DNA of 64,000 nt from Sialis fuliginosa (Eukaryota; Arthropoda; Insecta; Megaloptera; Sialidae). The notes below the pieces were generated by a model, which did no database searches, was not told where the DNA came from, and saw only the letters and a list, made by a program, of their open reading frames with translations. The stretch's first letter is position 1. The number at the start of each line of letters is the position of its first letter. Location: positions 15,996,001 to 16,060,000 of the forward strand of contig OY540810.1 in assembly GCA_961205875.1 (NCBI GenBank), given 5' to 3'. A program made the position numbers and the translations under genes. This document shows, piece after piece, positions 28,001 through 43,000 of this stretch.

Positions 28001-31000
28001 AAATACATGTTTCAAATGATTTTGAGTAAAGGAAATAACCGACTACAAAATCAGGTATTCAGGTAGAGATTTTAACACCTTTTTTATTAAATTCTTAGAA
28101 GAGACAAAACTACTCAAAAATTCTACCTGTGATATTACTGGACCGTTCTTAATCGCTCGTTACTTTAAGTGAATGGATTCACGCTGATAAAAAATTTAAA
28201 AGAGGTAAGATAAAATAAATACAAATACAATTAAAACATTTTTTTTTGCTAATTGATCAGATGTATAAAAAATTTAATGAGACATATATTATAGGGAAAT
28301 AACATTCTCTAAAACTTGATTCTTTCGGTTATAAAACGTCTCAAATTTATTTTAAAAATCGATGATTTCTTTTAAAACAATTAGGGGGGGGGGATGTATA
28401 GAACATCAATTATAGATAATATTCCTTAAGACTTTTACCTAAAACATTTGACTAATTCGATACGTTTCAAAAAAGTTTACAAGAGTAAAGTTTTTTTTTA
28501 AAGGAGTTTTTCTACCCAGATATTCCTATATTGATCCTAACTACAAAATTTCATCCTTTTTGAGTAACAGTAAAAATAGTCAGATTAGTATCAGGGAAGG
28601 TAAAAAAATTCCATCAATTGGAAAAAAATCGGCTTTCCTAGACATTCATCTACTGCATACATATAGGTATAAGAAAGTAGAAATAGTAGCAATTAAAAAT
28701 TGTTTAGAATAATTATACCCATATTGCATAATTTTATATTTATATCATAAATAACAGGCCTAATGCTGCATTATGGAATGCAGTTTGCAATTTAAATATA
28801 ATTTTATATCTCAATCATAAAAAACACATGTTATGAATAATAATAAAACTTGAAAATTATTAACAATTTTTTTTATATTCAGACAATTTAAATATTAAAA
28901 CCGTTATCAGATAATTAAAATTAACAAACCACAGAATTTCCAAATGGAGACAATAATTTAAAGATAACATTTGAATAAAAACAAGTTAATACATATTTAT
29001 TTATTTTAACAACTTGTGCAACTTTTAGGAATCTTTAAACAGCTTGTCAGTTTAAATATCTAGCTCAATAAACAGATCTAAAAGGCGCAGTAAATTTGTA
29101 GTTAATAAATATTTCAACCGTGAAACTGATACATTTCCTGTAAATAGTAAAAAAATATATAATTAACATAATCAAATAACAAAATTTGTCAAGTGAAAGT
29201 TAAATTTCACGTATTAGTGTTCCGTACCGTATAGTTTTTGAAGTGATACTTTAGCATTCAGATTTTTCATGGGAAAAAAATAACTCATTTGCGTCGGCTT
29301 GAAAGTGAAACGCTTCGGGTAAACTCGGGGAAGCCGAACAAGAGAGATAAAACTGCATGTATTTGCAAATACATAAAGCTCTCACTCTATCAGCGGCATA
29401 CACTACCGTATGCTTGTCTCTGTCAGATTTACTCGATGTGCTTCATATTTTTGGAAGCGTGTATTAGCACACATACATTTTTTAATTATTTTTATTCGAC
29501 AAAAAAATGGGGGCCTTCAATGTTAAAACTTAAACGATATCTTTGCTCACATGTGGGGAATCATTTCAGTTTTTTTAATGAAGTTTTTTATATTTTTTTT
29601 AGTTATATATGTACAAAGTTTGAGCTACTCGTATTTTTTTAAATCACATGAATCGCGCAATTTTTCAATTTTTCTAACATATACAGCAAACTTTGTTACT
29701 CCCTGAAAAATGCCTTAAACCTGTGGTTCTTAAACTAGGGTCCGCTGAACTTTTGCCGGGGGTCCGTGAAACATGTTTGGTAAAAATTTAATTACTTTTA
29801 CATTTATATTTATCAGTCAGTGTTAATTATATTAGTATATAACGACTTTCTTTATTTTTCTATCCGGGAAAGTGGGTCCTTGAAAAATAATTGTTTAAAA
29901 GGGGTTCCTAGACCATGTATGTTTAAGAACCGCTGCCTTAAACAGTTCAGGACCTAGTAGGCTGTGACAGATAGACGAAATACGAAAACTAAAAACGTAT
30001 CCAACTGGTACAAAAACTTACTCAGAAAAGAAGTCGTTGGCTTCGGCCGGTGTCCCCAAAAACGCTACGCGGCCCTCTGCCATCAGCAGAAGCTTGTCGA
30101 ACATCGCATACAGCTCCGACGAAGGCTGGTGTATGGTGCATATCACAGTCTTCCCGGTACGTGCGAGGTTCATTAGCACCTGGACCACATTCTGGGCCAT
30201 GAATGAGTCCAGTCCTGATGTGGGCTCGTCGCAGAACATCAGACCGGGGTTGGTCAGGACCTCGGACGCGAACGAGAGGCGTTTCATCTCGCCGCCGGAG
30301 ATTCCACGTAACCTACCCGGGATTCCAATGGTTGTGTTCTGACATTTTGTTAGAGCTAGCTGTAAGAGTAACGGTGACATTATACTACTTAAAGCAATTT
30401 GCTTAAAGCAAAATTAACCACAATTAGTTAATCAGCTGTTTTCAAACCATGATTAATGTTAAATCTAAACTTAATCTGAATTTATAAATGAACAATTCAC
30501 TAAATATGAAAAATTTTTACCTTATAAAATATATCATAACCGTGATTGTTTTTAGAATTAACGTAATAATGGTTTTAAAACAACTGATTAACTAATCGTG
30601 ATTAATTTTGCTTAATGCAACCCGAGGTTAGTGTCGTCTAACTAAAAAATCACAGATAGTGTGAAAAAATCGATGATGTATCGAAAATTTGTAAAATTAT
30701 ATTTTGAAAGTACGCAGAAAATAATTAATCGGTTGTCATACTTTTCAAAAATCGGAGGCTTTCATTCTTCAAAAAAGTTACCTTTAATATACAATTTCGC
30801 CCAGAGCCGACCTAAGCAAATCTCGTGCCCTGGGCGAGATTTATTTTTCCGCCCTCTCTCTCCCTAAAAAATGTTCAAAAATTGATAAATTAACAAATAA
30901 TTTGAATAGTTAATATCTCAGCTTGGCGCGATTCTACAGACTCCAACTATTTTTTTATATATAAATTACACCAATAACTTTAAGACTTATGCCCCATTGT

Positions 31001-34000
31001 GCGCCGCCCTACCTGGCCTAGTGCCCCGGGTGGTCGCCCTAGTTCGCCCCACCACTCCTAAACCCGGCACTGATTTCAGCTTTCTATGTATTGCCGTTTT
31101 TGTGTTACAGCTTCTACACCGCCGTGTTTATGTAAAATGCAGTAATATCATTTTTTCAAATACAACTTACACGTTTCTAACTATTACGTTTTGTAGAGGA
31201 ATTCATAAAGAAGAAAATCGATTTTTATTTTTTAAATTCAACCTATAGAACCGGAGATATTTATATAAAAAATCATACAAGTTAAACCGCAAAAATGGAA
31301 AATATAGCTTCCAGAAGTCGTCCAAAGTAAAGATTCCAATAACCTACTCGCAACAATGTCTAGAATAAGTTAATATAATAAAAATGCTCCTTCTTTCCAG
31401 TTCCTTATTCAAAATCTATGCCAAACTCTCGCATCGTCTTAAATATAATCTAATGTAACCAGTGGCAGACTAAGGAAGGTTAGTGCCCGGGACGGTATGT
31501 TAGTTATACTGTTCTACACCCACCTATCCCTAAAACTTTTTCTGAAAAACATTTTCCACAAAATTTTTTTGAAATTAAAAAAAAATTCAAAAGGACCTCC
31601 TTCAATAACATCCTTAGTACCGAGGGCGGACCTCACTCCCTTAGGCCGCCACTGACTATAACAAATAAATGCATGGACACGAAGACAAAAACTCAATGGA
31701 CAAGTTAATATAACATCAACTCGAATTTAAAAATTAAGTTGTTTATGCCAATCAGCAAGTCACTATTCTGTTAGAAAATAAATCTATTGAGACACATGTT
31801 TTTACGTAAGTTGTTCAACTTGTCAAAATCTATTGGCAAATGTTTACTTCAACTCAACTTATGCATTATTATGTATGAATAAATGATTATAAATGTAACA
31901 ACAATGCTCCTAAGATATAAATAACAAGTGGCGCTTGGCATAAAGTGTACGCCTTGATTACCCAAGGGCACTTCACACAATAGTTAGTATTAAACTTTTA
32001 TCGTAACATTTGTATATGGGGCGTTCTACTTTTCTACCGACAATCTGAGTGATAAATTTTTTGATTTAAAAAAAATAAATAAAAGTGTATTTCTTTTATA
32101 AGATGTATTTTTAAATCATTGTCCAGTTATCGAAGATTTCAGAAATGTATAATGCATCGAAGTTTTATTTTATATCTTTTATTTATTTTAAGTTTTATCG
32201 GAATAGTAAGAAAAAATAAACACCTCAGTCACAAAAAAATATATTCATTAGTTATTATGTAAAATCAAATTTTCAGTTTTTCTTTAACTTTGCTTAACTA
32301 GAATACAAGCATTTATTATTATGTAACTCGATTTATAAGAATTTTTATTACAAATATATAAAAAATAACATTTAATACCACTCTGTCACATTTTTTAAGT
32401 AGTAACTTACGTGACAGAGCGGTCGCCGAATAAACACACGCACCTCTGTTCACTTCTTGCAGGCGAATAACTCGGCTCGCTCCCGGGTGGGGCCTCAAGG
32501 CGTGAGGCCAAGGGGGAAGAGGAAACCGTCTGTTGCTTAGTGTTGAAGGTCAAACAGCTAAGAAGCGTTTTTTGTTTTGCGAAATGCGTGACGGAAGATA
32601 GCAAGAAAAAACATACATAGCCGGACCCAACGATAAAATATTTTTTTGTTAAATAATGTGAACCTTTACGTTTATTATATTCTAATAAATTTAATGATAA
32701 TATTTCAGAAGTTCAATAAATAATTTTATATTAAAGGATTCTATATGATTTTTTTAAGCGAGATCATTTTGTAACATTAGGCGGCGCAAATAGACACATT
32801 TTATTTGTATGTAAAACACCTCTGTCACACATTTCGAATACTATGTCACAATGATTTTGTAAAAAGCAAAAAAAATAAAAACGAAATTTTAGTATTATTA
32901 TAATCTCTGTATGGTCCAAAAAAATCTTGTGGAAATAAAATTTGAGAAACTGCAATTTTGGACAAATACCGATTTTTTTCCGAGAAGAGACACGTCATTG
33001 TCGGTAGAAAAGTAGAACGCCCCATATATCTTACTCTGGAATCAAGGACTTTACATTTTGTTTAAAATGTTGAAAACATGCTTTGTACAAAAATTCAGCT
33101 GATAAAGGAACGTCACAGTTGTTGAATGAAGGATTTTAGTTAGCTTTTGCGAGATGAAACTAGATTAAAAATAAAAAGACACGCCATTAGGGTGTCAATG
33201 TTGAAATTTTTATTGAAGAATATTTTTTCAGAATTCACCATTATAACTTAAGTAGCTACATATGTAGATAAACATATTGTAAATCCTCCCCACTCCCACG
33301 CTATTAGGGGTTGAATGTCAATTTTTTTTTTATTGAATATTTTATGTAGATAAATATATCAAAATTAAAAATACTTATATAACACTCCCTTGCATACCCT
33401 CAGGGATTGAATTTTGATAAATGCTGAACTACATGTTTCATTATTTCTGTTGTAGAATACTTATTATATGTAAGTTTCAAGTAAATCCAACCCAAAATAT
33501 ATTTTTCCCATACAAATTTTTACACCCCATTTAACCCCCGTAGGGGTTGAATTTCGTAAAATCCTTTCTTAGTGAGTGGTGAGTGCTTGCGTCATAAAAA
33601 AACCTACCCCTGAAATTTCAGTCCAGGGATTTCGGCTCGGCGATGATAAATCAGTCAGTCAGAACATATTATATGTAACATATATTGTACATATATAGAT
33701 GAAAATATTAAAATATATTCCATCGTGGATGATTTTAAATGTTTATTATATCAATTAATTAAAATTGTTTACACGCATAACTGCGAGCAAAAAGGAGATA
33801 AACAAGTCTACTGAATGGTCGGTAATATTTAATATTTATGAACGGCTGTAGAATTACAAATTACAACAAGAATACTGTTAAAAATATTTCCACATTTTTT
33901 TTTATTATAGTTTTTTTTATTTAATATTTTTTTGTTAAATATCGATTTTTTTAAATCGATTTTGTTTTACGTTACATTAATTAAGACTTTTTTTTAGAAA

Positions 34001-37000
34001 GGAAGTCGTGAAATCTTACAAATCCATTCGCGGAAGAGAGGGAGAGGTCCAAAGTATTACTGACATAAGTTTCCTCTTTCTAATTAATTGTGAATAGTTC
34101 TAAAAGAAAGATTCTTACCTCAGATATAACTTCCTCGACTCGTTGCATCCTTTGGTTGTACGGTATGTGTCGGTCCATTCGAACAAGTGCCTGTACATTC
34201 AGATAAATTGCATTAATTTACATAAATAATGAATAAACATGCATTTGGTTATTGTTTAGACATCGATAAATCTAGGCATTAGAAATATCAAGGACGGAGC
34301 TAAATTTTTATTTGAATAAATTACTGGTTTAATGAGAAATCCTATTATAGAAAGGGTGTAGACTTTTAATAAATGACAGTATACATATATGAAAATCACA
34401 GTTATTTCACTTATACAAATATTTACATATGTTATAGGAAATATATAAAACAAATTTTTATAACAAAATTTTTTAATATAGGTACTATACTATTTTTGAA
34501 TACCAGTTGTGATAATTATAATATAAATTATATGTTTTATATATTTACTTATAACTTGAACAATTTTAAAGTAATCAGGGTCGGACAAAAACTATTATTT
34601 AGGGTATTAAATGTTCTATAGATTTATTGCTTTTATTTATTATTTTATTATTTATTTTATTCAGTGTAGAAGGTCTTCTCTGTGGTCGTCAAAAAATACG
34701 AATAATTTTCCTTAATTTCTCAAACATTTTTCGAGATTTCGATATTGGATGCAAAACATTATTTAAAGAACTCTTTTCTTTTTTATAACTTAAAATTTCA
34801 TTTTGAAATTCACTTAAAGACATATTAAACACAGCGGTTGAACGGAACTCTATATTTTTAGCATGGTTTCCAAACTCGACGTCAGTAAATGATTTTTCGC
34901 GGGCTCTAGTTCAATAACTATACATGGTATATATTTTTTTAAACACTATTTTGTTTGAAATTTTATCAGCTTTAAAATTTATAAAACCTATTTTATCCTA
35001 AAACTGACAGCTCCAGTGTTATTCCCAAATAACTGATTTCAGACAGTTTTGAAAAAGAAAGTTATGCACCCCCCTTCTAAGGAGGGGGGAAGTTATCATC
35101 ATATATATCATTTCTATAAAAATATTATTTTATTTCAATGGTGTAGTTCAGAAGTATCGGCGGAAATTTTTCCAATCGAGGGTAAATCTTTCATAAGATC
35201 AGAGTTAGGTCACCATAAAAATATAAAGGATTTGTTGAGTAATCGAAAATAAAAAAATCTCTTAACCTTGTTAAAAAATTTTTTAAAATACTTTAGTTTA
35301 CATTACCGTAATCGAAGTTATTGCCCTGTTTGCCCCCCCCCCCCCTTCACTCCTACGGAAGCCCATAGAATGCTAAAAATACTATGCAAATTTATACATT
35401 TTTAAATTGAATAAAATAAATAAACAACTATGTATATTTATGAAATAGTAAAACTGATATAAATTATGTAAATATATTTTTTATGTAAATATCTACATTT
35501 GTTTTTAATCTTATTCAAATAAATGTTGAAATTCTAAATTCATTTAAAAATGTACATCTATAAAAATATACAAACAAAATATTTTGACGATAAGAGTACT
35601 ACTTAAAATATTAATTGGAAGAGAAAAAAATATATATATTAACAACTAATTATTAAGTCTTTTCGGAGGGGGATCAAAGCATTTCTTACCTAACAAGGGA
35701 AGATCTCGAACCCGTAAATAAATAAACTAATGGAAAAATAATAAATTAATTAAATTAAATTATGAAACTTTAGGAATAGTTAGAGCAGATCGGGATAAGA
35801 AACGCATTCACTCTAAGGGGGTGAAATCACCCCTTAAATTATTGATTATTGTTCATTTTTATTTTATCATTCTAAAACGGTGAAAATATAAACAAAAGTT
35901 ATTAACAATAATTATGTCCCATTTTTAAATCTAAAAATTTGTTTAAATAATTAATGTTTTTTCATCTAAATAAAAAAGGTAATTATTCTCAATAACTATT
36001 ATTTACATCTCTTAAACCTTGTTCAGACTAGGCTAAAATTAATTTTTATGGCATTTTATTATAATTATAAAGTGATTGAAAAATAATTACAATAAAAAAA
36101 AAAAAATTTTAAAAAAACAATTTACTCTATTATTTATTAAAAGTAGAGAGTTTTTGAAAACTGTCTTTTCAAATTCATAAGAACATGGAATGATTGTGAA
36201 TATAGTACGTATATTTTTCAGTGAATAAAAGCAGTTTAGTTTAAAAATTACTGCTTTTTTATGTTGAAAAATGATTTTACTGCTTTTATATTCAGAAAAA
36301 ATAACTAATTTGGTATATTCGATAAACTTAAAAATTTAATATTATATTGAAATAACATTCTTAATGATTATTTTTTTACTAATATGTAGAAAATCGCCTG
36401 AAAAACATAATAACATCAAAATGACTAAAAGACAGTAAAATAAGTTACAGCCTTTTACCTAAGCACGGCAGTATAGTTCGGACACTAAAACATTTAATTT
36501 AACATTTAACTGCAATCTGGACCCTTTTCAGTTACTAAAGCATGTAGTGGTAACTAAATCGCCATTCGACTAAACTAATAACCTAGTCTGAACAAGGCTT
36601 TACCATTTGATTATAATAAAATAAAAACGAAAAATAATCAAAAATTCAATTTTTTTTTTTAATTCTTCGGAATTTCGTTTTGTTAGTTAAATACACAAAC
36701 TTACCTGAAATATTAAATGCTCCCTCACAGTTAAAGTCCCTATAAACAGATCATCTTGCTGCACGTACGCGGACACGCTAGTCAACGTAGTGCTATCGAC
36801 GGGGACGCCGTTAACACACCTTATTCCACTGACCACGACAGTAGGGGCCGATCGGAACGTCAGCGTATTTAGAAGGGTCGTTTTCCCGGCACCGCTCGAA
36901 CCCAGAATAGCCAGGAGTTCTCCAGGTCTGGCTATTCCATTTACTACAAAGAAATAGAATAGATATTTTAAAATTATTCTAAGCAATGTATTCTTGCCTT

Positions 37001-40000
37001 ATTCTGCAGATTTGCTATTTTAAACGATTGTATTAAATAACTGACAGTTGTGGTAAATGGTATAGTAAATAAAATGTATCGCTGCTCTAAACTCCCAAGC
37101 AAATTAATAACGATTTGACAGATATAGTCCAGGTGTTTTAGACGTAAATATAATGTTTATTACAAAAAATAAAAAGGACATTTTTTATCGTGAAAACCTT
37201 TTATTTGGACGATAGAAACAAACAACATTAAAAATCGGGAGAGATCGCGACCACGGCGTTAGAAAATATGAAAGGTCTAAGGTCAAAAAAAAAAATCCAA
37301 ATATCTCCCTTTCTATGGATCGGAGAAAGAATCAAATTCCCGACATGTATGTATTTTTCATGTACAACGAACCATTTAGAGAAAAACGTGCTGCGATGTT
37401 TCCGTATAGCCCATACATAGACTATGTTTCTATGTACATTTTGATAATAACCTATAGTGGCCTTCGAGTTATAGGAAGGTAGATATTTCGAAAAAACTGA
37501 ATTTTCTTACCTTTTGCCGACGCGATCTCACTCTCGATTTTTAATATGTTGTTTCTAACGTTCAAACAAAGGGGTTCCACGATAAAAATTTTATCTTCTA
37601 TTTTTTTGGAACAAAAAACCAAAAATATTTGGACCAATAGCTAATTCTTTATAATACTGGACGTAAGGAAGGTAATTTACCATTTTTGAGTATTTGTTTC
37701 CTCTCCATAACCGGCTGGTTTGGAACAGGCTGGTGCGTAGCAGGCGATGTCAGACCACTGATGAGTCGACGTCTTCTGGACGGCTGCACTGCAACCGTGT
37801 ACACGTTCATCTCGCTCCAGGTATACGTAATTCTATCCGCGTAACGCACACTGACTCTAGATTCTGACCCAGGACCGCCACCACCTCCGCCATGACCGTT
37901 GCCCCGGATCGTACTGTTATCTCCTATCGCACCGTAACCGTTCGTTTTTCCGTTTGTATATCCCGAGCTTTGTATTCGGATTTCGGTGCTGCCATTTCTA
38001 CCGTTCGTCTGGAAATATTAAGAAATTAATATTTTAAAAATCTTGATAAACAGCTCTACATATTTTTCATCAAAAATTGAGTCTCGCTCGAAGATTATAA
38101 ATAAAAAAAATGCTACAGATATTTAAGGGGGCAGACCCAGTTGGGACTTCCAAAAAAAACTCATTTTTAGGATTTTTTTTTTGGCCACGCATTAAAATAA
38201 TTAATAACAAATGTTTTTCCACATGAAAGATATGTATTTATAGAAACATTGTAATTTTTTTATGGCAAAATATTAAAAAATAAGTGGGATACAGCAAATT
38301 TGGGAGGGGTCCAAAAAAAAGTGTTTTGCCGTGATCACTGCTGCTCGTCACTAGATCATCTGAAATAATAAAAAAAAAGAGATCATTAGTTAATTACATA
38401 ATGCTCCGGATGAACGAAGGGATTTGAAAAATTTTGAATTTTCACAAAATGACAGATATTGAAAGTTCTTTATTCGACTAAAATTTCACTCGCATTTTCG
38501 GCTATAAAAAAATAATAATCGTCAAAAAAAATCCTTCGTTCATCCGAAGGACAATTATGAATAGAATAAGTGAGAAAAATTTCAAATCGACCGACAAAGC
38601 CGTTCTCAAGTTACAGTGATCACCGACAAGAAAAACACGTTTAAAGTTTTGAGTACGATTTGCATGCAGATAAAAAATTTATTTTGGAATTTACACTGAA
38701 TCGTCTATGGACAGGATATTTGTCTGAAATTTTCAGAGAATACTTTTTAAATATTCTACTTTGAGAAAATGCAAAAAAATGGATTTTTTCAAAATTCTAA
38801 CTGGGTCTGCCCCCTTAAGTTTTTCTTCAACTAGCTCACCAAAAATGAATATATGTATATTGTTTTGTCTCCTCGGGTTTCATAATGTCTAAGTACGTGA
38901 GTTATGTACGTTCACAAATTCCATGTAGGAGTATATTAGGATGTATCAAAAAAAAAATTTTAACGAAATACGTTAGTTTTTGACCTAAAATAAATCCTCG
39001 CCGAAGGATTACATTGTAGTTCAATTTTAAAAGGTGCCGCAAGGATATTAAATAACATGGAAAAATGATTATTCAATACTAATTTTGGTATTACTGATTC
39101 ATGACAACTGATGAATCATTTTTAAGGACATCATTTTATAGAAAATCAAATTCTCTTTAAAAGTGGCTACAGAGTCATGTCTCTCTATTCAAAGTAACAA
39201 AAGTTACAAGCATTCAAAGTGATTTACGGCTAAATTATCGTTTCTATAAAAAAAAAGTTAAATAGTAATTTTGTAGGAAATTTAATTCTCGATAAAAATA
39301 GTTCAGGGAGCTATAGGTGTAAATACAATCAGTTTAAACTTATAAGCGTTTTAAATATTATTTTTTTTACAAAAATCAACATTTTAACGTCAATTTTCTA
39401 TTAATATCAATTAAATAGCAATATATACCTTACTACTGAGCTGTCGGAAAAAGAAAGACCAAGTCGATAACTAGTATTATTAAAACATAATTTTACTCAC
39501 TACAAAATGATGTCTTTAATTTTATTTATCATTTATCACGAATCAGTAATACCAACTTTAGTACTAAAGAATAATTTTTCCATGTTATTTAAATGGGAAA
39601 CAATAATAATTCATTTTTTGACACACTCTAATGTATATTTTCATTGAAAAATGCTATGCCAGAAATTATTTCTTCATTTCCTCAATCATCCTCATTGATA
39701 TTTATTTATACTTATGTAATAAATAAATACAACAACTATATTTATAAAATTATTTCCTTCCAGTGACTTTCGATTTCATTGTAAGTCTCTGCGAAACCCT
39801 ACAAGTATTACACATTCATTTTCGTTTTTCTTTTTTAATCCTTTATGTAATCCCTCCCTTTATAATCTTGAAGGTTTTCTATTAAAAATGGCGTCTACGT
39901 AAAATTGTAGGTTTGTATTGTAGGTATATGTACATTGAAATATTAACAGGACGCCCCCTCAATCTGTTCTTTGTGACCAAAAAATAAGGTAGCCATATTT

Positions 40001-43000
40001 AGGCTATGCTCAATGCACTTTAAATTTAACGTGTATTTTAAATAGCTTTCACGTTTTTCTAAAAAAATACTACTTTTATCTCAATTTTTCCAGTTTTTCC
40101 AGTATATTATGACTTTTTCTGGTAGCTGGCAAATTTTTAAAAAATACTTTACAGATTTGTTTATTAATTTATAAATTCCATCTCCGCGGAAAATCGATTT
40201 TATTGTAAAATTTGGCAAAATTAACATATTTTTATGTTTTATATTATATTTATAAATTAATTTTTTTTAAATCTTCTTAAAAAATAAGCCAATCCTAATT
40301 TTTTGGTCACAAAGAACAGATTGAGGGGGCGTGCCGTTAATATTTCAGTATGAGCGGATACCCTAATGTACTACAATGTACATTCAACTATCAAATATAT
40401 AGTTAACTATATTAATTATTGAGATATTTTTATTGGAACGTTGTAGAATATACTAACCACATAAACTACACTCCTGGCCCAATATTCCCCCATCCTTCGT
40501 AGCATCTTCGCTAAAATTAGTGAGAAAAATCAGGACACATAAGGATTTCTATAATTATTATATATTATAGTTGCAAGTACAACAACGGATACTTTGAATA
40601 TATTTCTGGACTTTTTTTTTCATTTTATGTAGGTCCTGACTTACGGAACAGTCTGTACGTATGATCGAGAAAAAATATGGTTCATTATTGATACTCATAT
40701 AGTTGATAATATGTGGAATAATAAAGTAGTTATTTGTATTCTTGTCGCGAAGAAAATATCTATACCTTTTATGATTTACTAGCAATCAAAGAGACAGTAC
40801 CTACTGACCGCAATTGTTAATAATTAATTAATGTTGTATGTCGGATACATATCAAATACCGTACTGTTTTACTGTCAACTTCGCTATTAAAAAATAAATA
40901 ACGTATATTGTAATATGTATTGTATATACAGTGTGTCCCAGGACAGATTTAACAAGAGGTGTAATGAATTTTTTTTTTTTTAATTTCGAAATAAAATTTA
41001 GGGATCGAGTCCTGCTTGATGTGAAACTAACGTATGTATATACCAAAAATCAGTCCATTCGGTCCTCTACTGGCTGTTTTATAAGCAAAGTTTTACAAAT
41101 AACCAACAAACTATCTATACTTTTCAAAATATAAAAAAATTCACTAAAAAAGTTTGTTTAGAATGCATTTTTGTAACCCTATACCGGATTTCAGAGCATT
41201 CAAAAAATTTTACACTTTCAATAATTTCAAAAGTAGATATTTTATTGTGAACTGAAAAGTAGGGTATGGAAACAACAATAGAGATACATTATTTAGTTGT
41301 TATTGACTGTCAAACGTGGCGTTGTCTTATTACATTTTAAACAACTTTTCTTGGTATTTTTTTTCGAATTTTGAAAATTATTCTTACAAGGGGAAGCAAC
41401 AGCACGGTTAATGAGAATTTCAATGAGCTTGTGGTATGTCAAACTAGAGCAAAAATAAAAAGACACGTGTCCAACAATTTGATCTCATAGGCCTTAATTA
41501 CAAAGAGAATTAACTTTGAAAATTTGTGTATTCAATATAACCGTGTATTATGTTCGCTCGAAATATAAGTGTGTTGGCCCTACGGTCAACGCGCTGGCGT
41601 CTCGCCTGGTTTTAAGATTTTGATTTTAATTTTTATTTACAATTATTTTTTTATTTTTTTGTACACATTACCTCTCCCACTTGCGTAAAAATCGATAAAT
41701 TAGACATAAATAAAACATATATTATTATTGACAATGAAAATATTGATATATACGCCAGTACATAATTATTAATTTGTTTTAAAGTAAATTTAATTTATTA
41801 TTGACACAACTCATTAGTTTTTAATTAATAAATTGAAAAGTTTTAATAAAAATCAAACTTGAAAGAAACCACAAACATCTATTGTTAATAATAATATATG
41901 TTTCATTTATGTCTAATTTATCGATTTTTACGCAAGTGGGAGAGGTAATGTGTACAAAAAATAAAAAAATAATTGTAAATAAAAATTAAAATCAAAATCT
42001 TAAAACCAGGCGAGACGCCAGCGCGTTGACCGTAGGGCCAACACACTTATATTTCGAGCGAACATAATACACGGTTATATTGAATACACAAATTTTCAAA
42101 GTTAATTCTCTTTGTAATTAAGGCCTATGAGATCAAATTGTTGGACACGTGTCTTTTTATTTTTGCTCTAGTTTGACATACCACAAGCTCATTGAAATTC
42201 TCATTAACCGTGCTGTTGCTTCCCCTTGTTAGTAATTTTTCAAACTTTACTTATGAAATACCCTGTAGAAGATCAGATCAACTAATTTTTGGTATACGTT
42301 AGTTTTACATCAAGCAGAACACAATCTCCAAATGGCATTCCGAAATTCGATTTTTTTTTGTTCATTACACCTCTTGTTACATTTATCCTGGGACACACTG
42401 TACATAATTTAATAACATAATATAAATCAACAGTTGAAATCTAAAACCAAATAATAAACTTCTTTATTCATTCGGACAAAAAAAGATATTAGTGTCCAGT
42501 TTTTATCAGCAAATTTTTCATTTTTCTTCTTATATCTACTCAAATTATTCACGTACCTATGCTATATTTCAAAATGACAGTCGTTTTACTGGAATACAAT
42601 CGGCGTATTTTTCATCGTAGAGGTATGGTGAATATACAATTTGGTGCGACTTGAAATATTAATTCTAATGGTATACTTAACCCAATATCTGCCAAAATGT
42701 CGATATGTATTATTCTTGCTTAGTAAAAAATTGCGTCAAAAACAGTTTTAGATTTTTTAAAGGAAAGGTATCCGCCAAAAAGATGTGGGGGTCAGGGGCT
42801 ATGAATGAATGCACTCAAATATACATAAAAACAAATGAATGAACATTGCACCCTTAAATTAGGAAAGACTATGGATACATAACAACCAATGCTAATCTGT
42901 ATATGAAACTATTATCAAAATTTTATAGCGGCTATATTTTCTTAAATGTCACATTTGTCATTTCCATGCATATTATCCCAGAGATGTCAGTTGAAAATTT

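Noticed and set aside
29289..29642. 117-codon plus-strand open frame, the longest or near-longest outside white
   Set aside because: Its second half is Phe/Tyr-rich translation of T-runs, no motif or family is recognised, and it lies inside a white intron on the opposite strand.
36687..36704. White exon 3 reading on past HLIFQ into VSLCI
   Set aside because: A strong CAG|GTAAGT donor stands at this point and the next conserved residues (ALVRM) are found in phase at 34190.
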